The notes beneath the pieces were generated by a model. That model saw only the letters and a list, made by a program, of their open reading frames with translations, made no database searches and was not told the DNA's origin. Source: Rehmannia glutinosa (Eukaryota > Streptophyta > Magnoliopsida > Lamiales > Orobanchaceae). Taken from it: a stretch of 64,000 nucleotides of DNA. Made by a program: the position numbers and the translations under genes. Positions 47,622-60,649 of this stretch are shown here, piece after piece (the stretch's first letter is position 1; every line of letters begins with the position of its first letter). The stretch spans positions 56,558,660 through 56,622,659 of the forward strand of contig CM071933.1 in NCBI GenBank assembly GCA_016081115.2, written 5' to 3'.

Positions 47622-49690
47622 ATGACGCCGAGCCCGATACCCGCCAATGGAAAAGTTGGCTTATTCATTAATCATTGCGGCGCGGAAACTCCGTCCATAT
47701 TTCCTAGAACACAAGATTATAGTATTAACGAACTACCCATCTGAAACAAATATTACACCGACCGATACTTCGGTCGGATGATCAAGTGGGTAGTCAAACT
47801 CAATCGATTTGATATTGTATACAAACCACGCACCGCAATAAAAGGACGAGGCTTTAGCCGACTTTTTGGCGAATTCACACCTTCCATACGATTGGAAGTT
47901 ATGGAAGACCAAGAATGGAAATTATTCGTTGACGGCTCTTCCACCGCAGCCGAGCGGGGGCGGAATCGTGATAATCGATCCAAATGAAAAATGCTCTTTG
48001 CTCGGCCATACGATTTGATTCCCGCAACGAACAACGGCGAATATGAGGCGCTCTGGCGGGCTTAGATATGGCAAAGCATCTATGGGCCTAAAACAACTAT
48101 TGGTACACAGTGATTCTCGGTGGTCGTTCATCAAATCAACGGTGAGTATGAGGCAAAAGAGCAAAAATAGCGCAATATTTGGATTTGGCCAAGAAAGATT
48201 ATCACACTTTAAAACAAAAGTCTTACATGTGCCCCGAGCCGAAAACATGCGGCGGCAGATGCCTTAGCTCGGCTAGGTTCGGACCAGGGACGGATGCCAT
48301 TGCGGATGTCATTGTCACACAACCTCATCGCCCCATCACTTGGCGCAAAGAAGATATATACAAATAAAACCGCCGAAAGCAGGACCTGGATGACTCCAAT
48401 CGTTCGAGTATTTAGAGAAAGAAATTCAACCCGAAAACAAAGTCAAGCCGTTTAACACTATGAACCCAAGTGACTCGGTTTACACTAATAGATGGCATCC
48501 TATACAAACGAGGATACTCGTCCCACTCCTACGTTGCCTTTCCGAGACGGATCAGATTATGCACTTCGAGAGGTTTATGAGGGAATATGCGGCCACCACG
48601 CTGGGGGCCAAACGTTGGCCTATAAATTAATACGGCAAGGATACTACTGGCCATCCCTAAGAAAGGATGCAACCGACCTCGTCAAAAGATGCGAGAGGTG
48701 CCAAAGATTTGCACCACAGGTCAGATATCATCCGAACAACTTACTTGCGTATTTAGCCCATGGCCGTTTGCCAAATGGGGAACGGACCTCATCGGACCAC
48801 TCCCCACTGGCAAAGGGGGCGTCAAGTATGCCATTGTGGCGGTGGATTATTTCACAAAATGGGCCGAGGCGGAGCCTATGGCAAAAATAGATGAAGAAAA
48901 GATTGTGAGCTTTGTATGGAAATCCATTATCTGTAGATTCGGGATACATTCGATTGTTACTGCATAATGGGAAACAGATTCGATAACCGAAGGTTTCAAA
49001 TTTTGTGAAGGTTTCCGCATAAAAACTATTTCTCAACTCCATACCACCCCGATCGAATGGACAAGTGGAGGTCGTTAATAAAATACTCAAGTATACCTTG
49101 AAGGCGAGATTGGAGGAGTCTAAAGGTAATTGGCGGAGGAACTACCCGGTGTACTATGGTCATACTGTAACGACACATCGAGCGGCCATCGGAGAAACAC
49201 CTTTTTCTTTAGCTTATGGAGCCGAGGCGGTGATTCTGTTGAGATTGGAGCCCCTACCTTGAGTAATTGCAAATTTTGAAGAAGATCGTAATGAGGCCGC
49301 GCTCCGAGCCGAGCTAGACATGCTCGAAGAAAAAGGTGCGATCTTGAGATGAAAAATGCAAAGTGTATAAACAAAGGAGTGAAAGGTACTACAATTCGAA
49401 AGTAAAGGAAAGAAGATTTGGTCGGCGATCTTGTATTGAAAAAGATAACGAGCATTCAACCCACCCATTGAAGCCAACCAGGGGAGGGCCCATTTCGGTC
49501 ACCACGTCTTATCCGGTGGGCGACCGGCTAGAATATTTGAGTGGAGAAAAATTTATGCATCCATGGAATGTAGCATACGAAACGGTATTATCAATAAAGA
49601 TCTCTGCCTATGATCCGGATAGGATTCCAAAGAATTATCCTTTCATCGGTATTTTGTGAGCTCTCTAAAGGGAAACGAAGTTTTTACTCA
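47622..49690 (+). pseudogene. Tat-lineage pol remnant: RNase H, second RNase H, integrase
   Basis: Starts inside the first RNase H (PPMEKLAYSLIIAARKLRPY, about 47635), then FDIVYKPRTAIKG (about 47810) and the second, archaeal-type RNase H start EWKLFVDGSS (about 47910). The integrase HHCC zinc finger has GHHAGGQTLAYKLIRQGYYW and CERCQRFA (48590-48715); the core has KWGTDLIGPLPTGKGG and VAVDYFTKWAEAEP (48775-48870). TPFSLAYGAEAV (about 49200) and HPWNVAY (about 49560) mark the integrase C-terminus. At least six frameshifts or stops, such as between 47940 and 48040 and at 48965. Confidence 0.88.
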
Positions 49691-49764
49691 CCTCGGCTAT
49701 GTGCCGGACAAAGAAAAATCGCCACGGCTTAAGTGAAGGGCTTAAACGTCACCTCAGTACGTCA

Positions 49765-50340
49765 CAAAATAAAGACTTGGTTACGCACCGAGCACAAAAT
49801 CAAGACTTGACTACGCACCGAGCGTAGAAAATCAAGACGACCGAGCACAAAAAAAAGACTGGCCACGCACGCAAGCACAAAATAAAGACTTGGCCACGCA
49901 CCAAGCACAAAATCAAGACTTGGCCACGCACCAAGCACAAAATCAAGACTTGGTTACGCACCGAGCACCAAAATCAAGACTTGGTTACGCACCGAGCACC
50001 AAAATCAAGACTTGGTTACGCACCGAGCACCAAAATCAAGACTTGGTTACGCACCGAGCACCAAAATCAAGACTTGGTTACGCACCGAGCACCAAAATCA
50101 AGACTTGGTTACGCACCGAGCACAAAGTAAAGACTTGGCCACGTACCAAGCACAAAATAAAGACTCGGTTACGCACCGAGCGCAATAAAGACTCGGTTAC
50201 GCACCGAACATAATACCAAGACTTGGTTACGCACCGAGCACAGATCAAAGATTTGGTTACGCACCAAGCACAAATCAAAGATTCAATGTACACACCAAAG
50301 CAAAATGAAAACTTGGTTTATACACCAAGTACCAAAAAAC
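49765..50340. repeat. Tandem array, ~31-bp unit CAAGACTTGGTTACGCACCG
   Basis: About 18 units of the form AAATCAAGACTTGG(T/C)(T/C)ACGCACC(G/A)AGCAC. The block 49948-50110 is nearly uniform (31-bp period), while both ends are degenerate. It lies between integrase and the antisense frame, the hypervariable 3' region of Tat-lineage elements, where such arrays are known. Confidence 0.95.
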
Positions 50341-50715
50341 AAAATAAAGAGCAGGTTCATATACCTAGTACGAGAATCAATTATAGCAAGTAAAGTCCCT
50401 TATTCAGAAGCACTGGGAACCGAGCCCCGTACTTGGGAATATAAAAGGAAAAAGAAGACAGGCAACAATCTTACAAAAAGGAAAAGAGCCGAGCATCTAC
50501 AAAAAGTTTGAAACACATACACAGGTGAGGAAAATAACAATTCATTTCTACTTCAAAAGTATTTACATATGGGAGGCCGGAGCCCATTACATCTTGAGGC
50601 ACGAAGCCAAATTACCTACCTATGGGTACATATGAAAGCATCAAGACTGAGTAGGGGGCGGAATTTCGACGGCACCGCTAGAGGAGACTTCTTCCACGTC
50701 CGGAGGAGGAGAGCC

Positions 50716-53406
50716 CTACGCATTAGGAGCCTCGGCAAAGTTCAGCCGAAGGGTATCGAGATCAGCCTCCAGGAGGGCCAGATCTTCCTCAAGCTGAGCA
50801 ACAGTACGCCCACCCTTAACTAAATCAAGAATTTCTCGGAGGCTGGTCGCGTGGCCACAGGTTAACATGAATGCATACTCCTCGGAGTCTTTGTAATCTT
50901 CAACGGCCTCTCTACGAACTTCCTCAGTTTGCCGACGGGCAGTTTCTTCAGCCTCCCTGCGCACATCGGCTAGACGCCTCTCCATTTCCTCGGACCGGCG
51001 GCAAAAGACGTTCGGCTCGGCAACCTTAGCCCTAAGCTCTTCTTCAGCCCTTCGGGCCCGATCTCGCTCTGCCTCGGCCCTCGCAGCAGTTTCTCTCTCA
51101 GAGTTGGCCCGAGCCGTAGCCTCATCCGCTTGAGTCTTGAACGATTCTTGTACCCCTTGGAGGGTAGCATAGGCCTCCTGCAGATCCCCGTGCCGCCTTT
51201 CCAGGTCGGCATATTTTTTCTCTAGCTCGCGAGTTCCCCCAACCGCATGCCATAAGAGCCCAATCATCCGCCCAGACATTGCCATGGCATACTGAATTTG
51301 TTCTTCGAAGTCAGTCTCCGAGCAGAATTGCTCGATGCCTTTGTCCGGCACGAGGGACACTCATCGCGGCCCGACACCGCCTCCGGTAAGACTCTCGTTT
51401 GCTCCTCTGTCGGCGTGGCACATCGAACGAATTCCACAAACCATCGAGGGCGTAGTCCAATCATTCCCTCGCAATATTCATCCCTCACTTGACTTGGAGG
51501 GATGAAGTGACCTTCCCTGCCGAGGTCATCCGAGAAAGTTCGCGGACCTCCCTCTTCTGGGGGCTGTTCAGGATGTTCGGGTACCGTTCGACCAACCCCT
51601 TCAGTCTGATCAGGCTCTTCTATCACAATTCCTCCTCTTCTCCTTTGAAGAGAAGGTTGCACCGCCTCTGGCACTCCATCAGCAGGACGTTTACCGGCCC
51701 GGATATCTTCTCTCCGAGCCGCCTCCACATCCGCAGGTTGATCGGCAGCCGCCCGAGTTCGCCGCGCGGCCGTGTTCCTCACGCTGCGAAGACGTGCACG
51801 CAAATCCAAGTCGCGCCCTACACAAAGCAACCACAGTTAGAAGATTAAAAGAAAACAAAATGACATTCCAAAAGGAAGCGTGAAAAAGACAATGTTTACC
51901 TCGAACGGCAGCCGCACTCGGCGGCTCTAGAGTCTGCGTTTGCCCTACGGGCGCAGATGATCTGCCCACAGGGCTAGCCGTCGTAGGGGACGGCGTAGCT
52001 CGCTCTGTTCTCGCCGGCTGCTCCCCTGGAGAACGGGTCCGTACGTGTTCATTACCAGGAGGATCCTGTTGAGGCTCTCTCTCAACCTCCACCTCCTGCT
52101 CAGCCGCCTCATCCCGAGCCGCCCCCTCGGTCTCGGGGTCGGCGGGCAGAGCAGGCCTCAAGCCAGCCGCGGCCAAATTGGCCTCAGTGGCCAGTCTCTC
52201 AATTCGCCTATCTCTAGCACCTCTGGCCTGGATATTTTCCAGCCTGCGGATGAAGGTGGCCGACAAAGACCCTTTTTATGCGCGGTTCTCTATAAAGGTA
52301 AAAAGACAAAAGTCAATCACAAAAAGAAACGATAAATAGCAAAAGCAGAGAAGGGAGAAAGGATATAGACTTACTATAACCAAAAACAAAATCTGAAGGA
52401 GGATAAAGGACAGTCTCCCTTCCTTCGTCCTCCACGCGAGCTTGCCACTCGCCGCTCACCCAGAGCCATTTTTCTTTCCAGTCCTTCAACGATGAAGGAA
52501 GACCTTCTACTAAACTATCTGGATACCCCAATCGGGTTTGTACGTAATACCACCCGGACGGCTGACCTTTTGATGAAGGAGTTGCTCGCATTTAAAAGTT
52601 CATTCATCTCTTTGAACTTAGGGCGAGGGTACTTCTATAGGTGGAACATCACCAAGAGGCCAATAATCCTACCCCACGTAATGGGATGCACTTGGGTTGG
52701 ATGCATACCCCACTTGCAAAGCCACCGCGTGAGAAAAACCGGCAGCGGGAACCACAATCCGAATAGAAGGTTGGCGGTATGTATACCCACGCAAACCACG
52801 GGCGGGTCTTTGGGGGACCTCAGTGCCATCCGGTACTTAAATGGATACCACTTGGAATATGATACCTTCGTTGGAGCTCTCCCATCTCCCGGATCATCAA
52901 AGCATGCTTGGGATATCGTTTATATCGCTCGGCGCCCACCGAGACTCAACACGAAGACGAGGGCCTCCTCCTTGCCGGCCGCCGCCATTACGATGACCCA
53001 TAGGCCCTTGTGGCCTCTCCGCCTCGAATCACCGGAGGGTTCATTTACCCGCTCCACGTTATCACGCTCCCGCTCCGATGGGTCCATATTTTCTTCTTCT
53101 TGCCGATCATCGCTAAAATCAACACTCGGGGATTCTTCGTCGGAACTCTCTTGTGCCGATCCGGTGATACACCGTTCCTCTCTAAAGACGGTCAGTCTTT
53201 GGCGTCGGATTAAAGATAGTATACGCCCGCCCCAAGGACGTCCACCTCGTGAAGAATCCGGAGAAGATATCCGAATAATGCTCGGGCTATGAGACGGAGA
53301 TCGAGATCGTCGTCTTGGTGAGAAATAAATGAAGGTTCGAGAGGAGGATCTTCAATTTCAACCTCTACACTATAACTACGACTCTACTATCCTCAAAAGA
53401 AGACAT
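50716..53406 (-). pseudogene. Antisense ORF of the Tat element (putative gypsy type transposon protein), spliced
   Basis: Opposite strand to pol. Suggested ATG at 53406 (MSSFEDS), then an acidic N-terminus with SSDEESPSVDFSDD (about 53130), a conserved block LWFPLPVFLTRWLCKWGMHP followed by TQVHPITWGRI (about 52770-52660) as in the 'putative gypsy type transposon' family, a Pro/Glu-rich middle (52266-51400) and a long coiled coil rich in Arg/Glu/Ala (51360-50716). Two introns can be proposed: GTAAGT at about 52374 to TTTATAG at about 52290, and GTAAAC at about 51899 to TGTGTAG at about 51816; reading frames join at both. A frameshift near 53290 and others near 52900 and 51380 make this copy non-functional. 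The long plus-strand frame at 52492-53292 is its shadow. Confidence 0.75.
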
Positions 53407-53553
53407 TTATAGGTAAAGGAAGAGTATTTCGAGAAAATACCTAAGATTCAAGTCTCGAACTTGGGAAGCCGACCCTAAATTTCTCGATCGGTTTTTGTTA
53501 CTTTAGCTCAAAGGTTAATGGTTGCGAAAGTGAATAATGGGGGGAAACAAAGG

Positions 53554-53561
53554 TATTTATA
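53554..53561 (-). promoter_or_regulatory. TATA box for the antisense ORF
   Basis: TATAAATA on the minus strand, about 150 bp upstream of the proposed ATG at 53406. It could drive the antisense frame independently of the LTR; no other support is visible. Confidence 0.5.
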
Positions 53562-53908
53562 GATGGGGTTCCTCAATAAACGAGACGCTTATTCGAAAAG
53601 ACACACCTTTTAAAAACTCAAAAGCCGTCAAACATGTCAGAAAACGTCGCGTCCCCACGCCCGCCGACAGAATCGACGTATTTTTTTTCGGTTCTGCGCA
53701 AGATTGGTCCAACCACAAGATGCCACGTGTTCCGCTATTATGGCAACCCAATTAATGCGCCGTTTCAGGCATTAATCACTACGCGACAGATGCCAACAAA
53801 GAACAAAACCTTTGAGAAATCCATTTCCCCATTAAATGTTCATCATTAGCATTAAAGTTTAACTCCGACTTCATAAATTCTTCTCTCGGAATCAAACTTG
53901 GGGGCCTT

Positions 53909-54537
53909 TGATGATACCTGAGCCGAGCTGGAAGAAATTAATCCAAGTCATCAGTCCAACACACATCCGAGTAAGCGACCTGGGAGTGACGTCAACAAAT
54001 TGCAATGGTGCGCGACGACACGTCACGAACTAGGCTCGCCCATTACCGAGCCCAAACCGCAACACGGTCGCCGAGCCCCGAGCCCAAATTTCAGCGGGAA
54101 ACACATGCGCGACTGATTCATAGAAGTAATCACTTGCCCATACTTAACACTTTATCGATATCAGAAACTGCCACATGTCAGAAAGTTATAAAGAGAAGTC
54201 GACAAGTGGCAAGATTTGACTGACATGCACAGTTAGAGAGGGACATGTGTCTTTCTTTAATTATTTTACTAATTAATGAATAGTTAGTGAAAAGATGACT
54301 ATTGTAAACCCACTTACTGGAAGGGGTATAAAAAGTCTGATGGAGGGAAAACTTAAGGAGAGAAAAAAAAAGAGAAAAAAAGAAGAACTGTAAGAAAGAC
54401 CGACCCCAATAATTCGGCTCGGCATTATACAAAAATGGCAGAATTAGCCAGAAATAAACACACGTTACGCACGTTTACATTTCTACGTGTCAAACCTTTT
54501 ACATATTTTTGCTTGTTGACCAAAACGCACGTCAACA
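53909..54537 (+). repeat. 3' LTR of the Tat-lineage element
   Basis: Starts TGATGATACC right after the polypurine tract and ends about ACGTCAACA. A TATAAAAA box is at 54327-54334 and an AATAAA signal at about 54452. The partner 5' LTR is not in the window, so the right end is set by the CA terminus and is approximate. Confidence 0.75.
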
Positions 54538-54618
54538 TGTTGTTTCTGGAAATTATTACCCCGTAGGTTTTTGTGTTTGGCGGATGTAGATTTGTGAAGT
54601 CCAGGACCGGGTCGGATA

Positions 54619-57020
54619 TGTAAGACCCCGAAATTTTGACTACTTGTAAAATATTTTTTATATGTATGAATTTGTTTTATATGGTATTCTCTTATAACAT
54701 AATTTTGAGTGCAATCTAAATTTTATTATAGATTATTAAGAATACCGCGTAATTTAGTTGTTGAAGTACCGAGTATCCTACGATTTTAACTGATAATATA
54801 TATTTATTTAAATACTAATTAAAATTGTAAAAGTTAAATTTAATATATATATATATATACATACACGTCTATAATATAGATTAGAGTAATTAGATATATA
54901 TATATATATATGTATATAACATGGTTATATATGGATTAGATTAGAAACCTGGATTAATGTATATATATATGTGTATCTAATATACATTAGATTAGTTACA
55001 TAAACACACATATATATAGAGACCCACGTATATATATATTATAATAGAGATAGTAGATAAGTATATATATACATACACCAATATAATAGATTAGAGAACT
55101 AAGAGACCTACCTTAAGATTGTGCCACCACATGCTTTACCTTTACACTAAGTAAATTAAGGTGACATGCAAATGATAGCTGGCAAGTACAATTGATAACT
55201 CTTTTATATAAATTAAAACTCTTACCTGGTTAGTCTCTAGAGTTGACGGGACAGAGATAAAGAAACGGGTGGGGTTAAATTGCAGAACTAAACTTTAAGC
55301 TTCAAGGTGAGTAATTCTTTAAAGAAAATTAATTTTCGATCAAGGTGTCTTATTAGTTTGATTAATCGGACTTTAGCTTCACTTTTAAAATCAAGATGTT
55401 ATTCATTACCTGTAATTATGAATGGCAAATGATCATGAAATCCTATTAGACAATATTATATTTCAACTAATTATGATTAATCCCAAGCCATTAATTTCCT
55501 TGGTTTCAAAACTGAAGATGGTTGGTATAAATTATTCTTTTACAACTAATAAAATCTCCTTTGCATGCAATTTGTTTGAAGGATTACTGTGCATTTCCTT
55601 GAATTATATACATAGTTTCGATTATATTAAGTAAAACAAGGATATAAATTGTAAGTGGCTTGACATAAGCGTTTGAATCCTTTAATTACTTCACCGCTAC
55701 TTTATATTAGTTGAAATTAAAGATCAGTGCTTATCATATGTAGGAAGATCAGGATAAGGTTATAATCTTGTGCTCCTGAATATCTCGTTTTAGAACCTGA
55801 GTAATTACATTTTGTATTGCTTTGTGGTATTTAGAGTAATAAGCATCCTATTAAAATAATTTAATATTTGTATATAGATTCTACAGCTTGCAGATTTCAA
55901 GCATAAACTATTGTCATCTTATGAAATTAATGCAACTAATGTTAAAACATAGATTACTGGATAGGCTAGCAACACTATATATTAATTAACTCAATTATTT
56001 CACTAATTAGAATGTAATTTAGAACTTAGTCGTGTGGAATAAAATAAGTAGATATTATTTCACAACAATTGGTCTATTGTAGTCAATACGTTATTTTATC
56101 CGACAAAGTATGATTTGTATTATGTGAGTTGAATTGGATTTCAATTATACATGTTCGTGATGTACTGTCTTAATTAATACAACCAAACAGTGTAATGTAT
56201 TGTTTATTTAGTAAGTGTCGGGCCCTAGTGTGGTGTGGATAGGGCTGAGTTCGGCTGGTCAGGCACGGGCCTGCGGTCTTAAAAGGTTATTCGCTATCTA
56301 CGACCAAATTCCACCGCCTACGGACGGAGTGTTCCAAGGGTAGAAGTGGGTCGTAGGATCGGTATATTCCGGAATATGACTTCTCCGGGCTTCGCGAGCC
56401 CCAGTGTGGAGAGTCGAGCCGTAGTGTGGTGCAATAAAGGGGTAAAACTTTACGCCAATGCAATTAAGGAGTGATAAGGGAGAACGGGGGTCATTTACCG
56501 TTAATGAACGGTCCCTCCGTTAATGTGACATTTGTATTAATTGTGTTACAGATTGATTGAGTGCATGTTGTTATTGAATTGAAAATGATTTCACTTATAA
56601 AAATTAACTGAATCTTTCTTTACATTAAATTTTTCTAAAATGCCACACCTGCACACCTGCACCCACTCACGGAGGTTTTCCCCTCATGTATATATTTTCC
56701 TAAAATATATTTCAGGCGATAATCCAGGCGACAAAGAAGAAATTGAGGGATTTCCCTAATCTGAATAACTAGTGCTAGTTACAAGAGTTGTTGCTAAATG
56801 TCTTGATGTATCGCTAAGTATATACGATGTGTTTTTGAGAGAACCATGGTTGTAATAACACATTTACTTATAGGAGTTGTAAACTCGGTCAGCTTTTCAT
56901 GTTTCTTGTAATTATAATAAGGTGTACGTTTGGTTGGTAATAACTATATGAATACTCCGCTCTCTTGTTAATATATAATAGATATTGTTTTTTTATAGCT
57001 TCGTAAGTTCGGGCTTGACA
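54619..57020 (+). mobile_element. Solo gypsy LTR (2.4 kb)
   Basis: Begins TGTAAGACCCCGAA and ends TTCGGGCTTGACA, a short inverted-repeat pair. The GC-rich island at 56220-56520 and the TTTCAGGCGATAATCCAGGCGA phrase near 56712 resemble Tekay/Del-like LTR ends. The flanks GGATA (54614-54618) and GGGTA (57021-57025) differ at one base and fit a 5-bp duplication. No internal domain. Confidence 0.7.
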
Positions 57021-57135
57021 GGGTAGATTTGTGATAGGTTAGTATTTTTGTCCTTTTTTTAAAAATCAGGGTATTTTGCGTAATTTCCTCTAGATATTTC
57101 ACATATAAGCCCAATGTTGGATTAGTGATCCAACA
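57021..57135 (-). repeat. Remnant of the 3' LTR of element F
   Basis: Ends ATCCAACA at 57135 and is followed by a minus-strand polypurine-like tract GCTCAAATGAGAGAT. The left part of this LTR appears lost. Confidence 0.4.
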
Positions 57136-57599
57136 ATCTCTCATTTGAGCTATATATGTAACCTTATGCATATGTATTGTAAAAATAACCATATGAGCTC
57201 AATCTTGTTGTCATAACCAAAATGTATCGGTAACCAATCCGGTCCATTAATTATACCAACATAGGATCAAAGCGACCTTCGTTACAGTTAGCGTAACTCG
57301 ACCCATCAATAGTCACGTATGACAATACAATTAAAGACATTGATCTGTATGTTGATGTGTAACATGGAAATGTCATGCAATGTGATCTTAAAATGTCTAT
57401 TTCTAACTGGTCCACCTTATCTTAGTGAGATCATGTCAGAATAAAAGTGTAAATGACCTGAAACTTTATCTTTGCAGAGTAAAACCTTAAAATATCCTTA
57501 AACTGAAGTAACTGAAAATGTGTATATATTAAAAGAACATTATAATTACAAACTCCCCTAAAAATAGAATATTTTATAAAACTGTATGTCTTGAATTGA

Positions 57600-60080
57600 T
57601 TTGACACCCATATAAGTAACAAGCTCATGAAACCTTGTGGAGGCAATGCCTTAGCAAACGGATCCACAATTACGGAGTTTGTAATGATATTTTCTATAGA
57701 CACTTATCCACTTTGACTTATTTCTTTAACAACTTGGAACATGATCTCTTTATACTTAGTCTTTGTCGAGTTCTTGTTGTTTGAAATATAGTGTTGCTAA
57801 CTTAATGTCATAAACTTAGTGGTATTTTAGTACCATCTTAACATGCAGCTCTGTGACAAACTTTCATAGATATATTCCATGACTTGGATGTCTCATAACA
57901 CACTATGAATTTTGCTATCATGGTAGAAGAGTATATATAGTAGACTGCTTTGAAATATTCCACAACAAGCAGAAGTACATAGGCCAACTTAGATATCACA
58001 CTATCTTGACATCTAACAAAATCAGAGTCGGTTTATTGATAATGATCTCAAACTGATTCGATCTCTGATATGTGAGCATGTAACCTTTCTTTATCCACAA
58101 GTACATTAGACTTGTTTGTCTGCTTTTCAAATATTGTCTATTCCTGACTTACTCATATATCTGCAGAACATCCCTACATTGTACACAATATCCAAACGCA
58201 TACATAACTAAGCATATATCAAACTCCCTACTACCCATAAGGAATCTTCTGCATTTTCTTTTCCTCGTAATCATTCTTAAGGCATTGTTTGAGACTGAAC
58301 TTGTCTCCCTTAACCACAGAGTTATCATTTGGTTTACAATCATGCATGCCATTTTAAAGCCCTTTTCTGGTATAGCTCTTTTGTAATAATCCTAGAGTAA
58401 CCCGAGAATGATCTTGTTGTATTTATATCCTAACACAAAAGAGACATCACCAAAATCTTTCATCTCAAGATTCTTAATTAGAAATCTCTTTGTGTCATGC
58501 AGTAAGCCTATATCGTTGATGGAAAGCAAAGTGTCATCAACATACAAAACCAGAAATATATACTTGCTTCTATAGAACATATGATATATACAATCATCGA
58601 CCAAATTCATATCAAAACCAGACGAGATGGTCATTTGATGAAACTTGAAATACCATTGTCCATATGTTTACTTGAGCCCATAGATGGATTTATTTACTTT
58701 GCAAATCATGTCCTTTGAGTCTTCCGATACAAGTTGTCTGGTTACACCATATAAATCGTCTCATCAATGTCAGCATTGAGAAATGACATATTTACATCCA
58801 TCTAATGTAACTCAAGATAAATTTTCCACAGATGCCATTATAATCCTGAAATAGACTTTCCAAGAAACCAGAGAGAAAGTCTCTTTATAGTCAATACCTT
58901 CTTTCTGTGTAAAACCCTTTGCGATAAGACGAGTTTTGTACCTTTCTATATTGTCTCTTGAATCTCTATTGGTTTTAAATATCCATTTATAATCAATGAA
59001 TTTTGCACCATCTGGCAATCAGACAAGTTCCCACACATCATTTTCCCTCATGGACTTGATCTCTTCATTCATGGCATTTATCCACTTTGGAGAGTTGGAA
59101 CATTCCATGGCTTGATAGAAGTTGATTGAATTATCTTCCATCATTTCCATGTCAATCTCATTTTCTTGTAGAAATGCAATGTAATCATCTGGCATTGCAC
59201 TTTTTCTTTCCTTAGTGGATCTCTTTAATGGCATAAGTTCTTGAGGTTGTAGAGTTTGTTCATTTGGAATAATTTTTGGAATATGGAGTTCTCCAACATT
59301 GTCTTGATTTGCGTCTTAGACAAGTTCAGGAAGAAAATCCTGACCAGTATCAATAACACTTGTGAGAATATCAATGTGTTCCTCTTCAAAGACAAAGTCC
59401 TTAACTCTATCTCCCCTCACAATCCCAACATCCTCAAAAAATCAAACATTTCCTGACTCAAAGTAATCTTAGTTGTGGGATCATAAAACTTGTACCCTCA
59501 GATTTTTCATAGTATCCAACAAATTAACAACTAACTATTCTTAAGTCCACTTTTTTCTCATTAGGCTTGTAAGGCGTTGCCTCAGCTGGACATCTTCAAA
59601 TGTGCAAGTGTTTAAGACTAGCTTCTTGCCCGTCTAATGTTCATAAGGGATTTTGTTAGTCTCTTTAGTTAGAAACCTTACTAAGGATATATGTTACAGC
59701 CTTAAGTGCTTCTTCCTAAAGTGATTCTGGTAAGGTAGAATAACTAATCATACTCCACACTATATCCTTAAGCGTTCTGTTTTGTCTTTTAGCAACACTA
59801 TTCATAATGGCAAACCGGACTTAGTGTACTGTGGGACGATACTACATTCCTCTAGGAATTAGCAAACGATCCTAGACGTTGTTCACATGAACCATCATAT
59901 ATGTCGTTGCATACACCACCACGATTAGATGTGATGTTTTTAATTCTTTTGTTGAGTTAATTCTCAACTTCAGCTTTATAGGATTTGAACCCATCTAGTG
60001 ATTGTGATTTTATGAATGAGAACATGTTGTCATATCTAAAATATCGTCTATGAACGTTATTATATATAGTTAACCATTCC
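57600..60080 (-). pseudogene. Element F pol remnant (Ty1/copia)
   Basis: Minus strand: integrase core in broken frames (about 60080-59700) with VKSDRGG-like SNRGG, a YDGSCEQR block and KRQNRTLKD-like residues; integrase C-terminal phrases near 59600; the linker SPKWINAMNEEIKSM (about 59070) and YKTRLIAKGFTQKEGIDY (about 58930-58880) of RT; RT core LVLYVDDTLLSIND and KNLEMKDFGDVSFVLG (58634-58440); RNase H end VIVDPFAKALPPQGF (about 57670). Numerous stops, shifts and small losses. Confidence 0.82.
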
Positions 60081-60399
60081 AAGCAATCGTGGGAATGACC
60101 CACAAATATCCATATATATAAGTTCTAAGGCGCCCAAAATTTAATTGGCTACAAATCTATTTTATTGGTTTATATTTTTACTTATACATTGTGTACTTAA
60201 AATTAGGGACTTGTTGGATGAACATTATTGTCTATCAATTAAAAGTTATTTTAAAAAACTGGAACTAACCGATTTTGAATCATGAGGCAAGCAAAATTTC
60301 CAATTTTGGAATAATTCCATGTCTTATCTTATCCTTCTTCATTTTCCTTGTCTCTATTCTTGGAAGTCAAGACAATATTAGCGCCTTTAATCTTATATT

Positions 60400-60640
60400 G
60401 ATTTAACATTGTTCTTCATGAACGCACTATGAGATGAATTCAAAGATATCATAACCAAATACATTAGCAAGTCCTCAGAAGCAATAGACATATCTATAAT
60501 TTACTCTTTGATATTACCTTTACTCTCATATCTTATTGAGATCATATTTGTCAAAAGCGTAATAACATGAGCCTTTTGTTCTTGGCAAAATATTTTCTCA
60601 ATGCCCACAACGAATTTCTTTGCTATAGTGATATTTCTAG
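60400..60640 (-). pseudogene. Element F gag fragment
   Basis: Reads HVITLLTNMISIRYESKGNI then, after a stop, IIDMSIASEDLLMYLVMISL, a recognisable copia gag core. The segment normally between DMS and SEDLL (about 14 residues) is missing, an internal deletion. Confidence 0.65.
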
Positions 60641-60649
60641 ATAAAATGC

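Larger units (their letters stand above)
47622..54537 (+). mobile_element. 3' half of a Tat-lineage Ty3/gypsy element
   Basis: In order: RNase H and second RNase H, integrase, a tandem-repeat 3' region, an antisense reading frame, a polypurine tract AACTTGGGGGCCTT (53895-53908) and an LTR. gag, protease and RT are missing because the left side is truncated at a junction near 47621. A second RNase H, an antisense frame and 3' tandem repeats together point to the Tat lineage. Confidence 0.82.

Noticed and set aside
49765..50340. CRISPR-like regular repeats
   Set aside because: The units are contiguous, without unique spacers, in a plant gypsy element; it is a tandem array.
52492..53292. Long plus-strand open frame of 266 codons, one of the longest in the window
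   Set aside because: It is the shadow of the minus-strand antisense frame of the Tat element, whose codons show a recognisable conserved block; the plus frame has no known motif.
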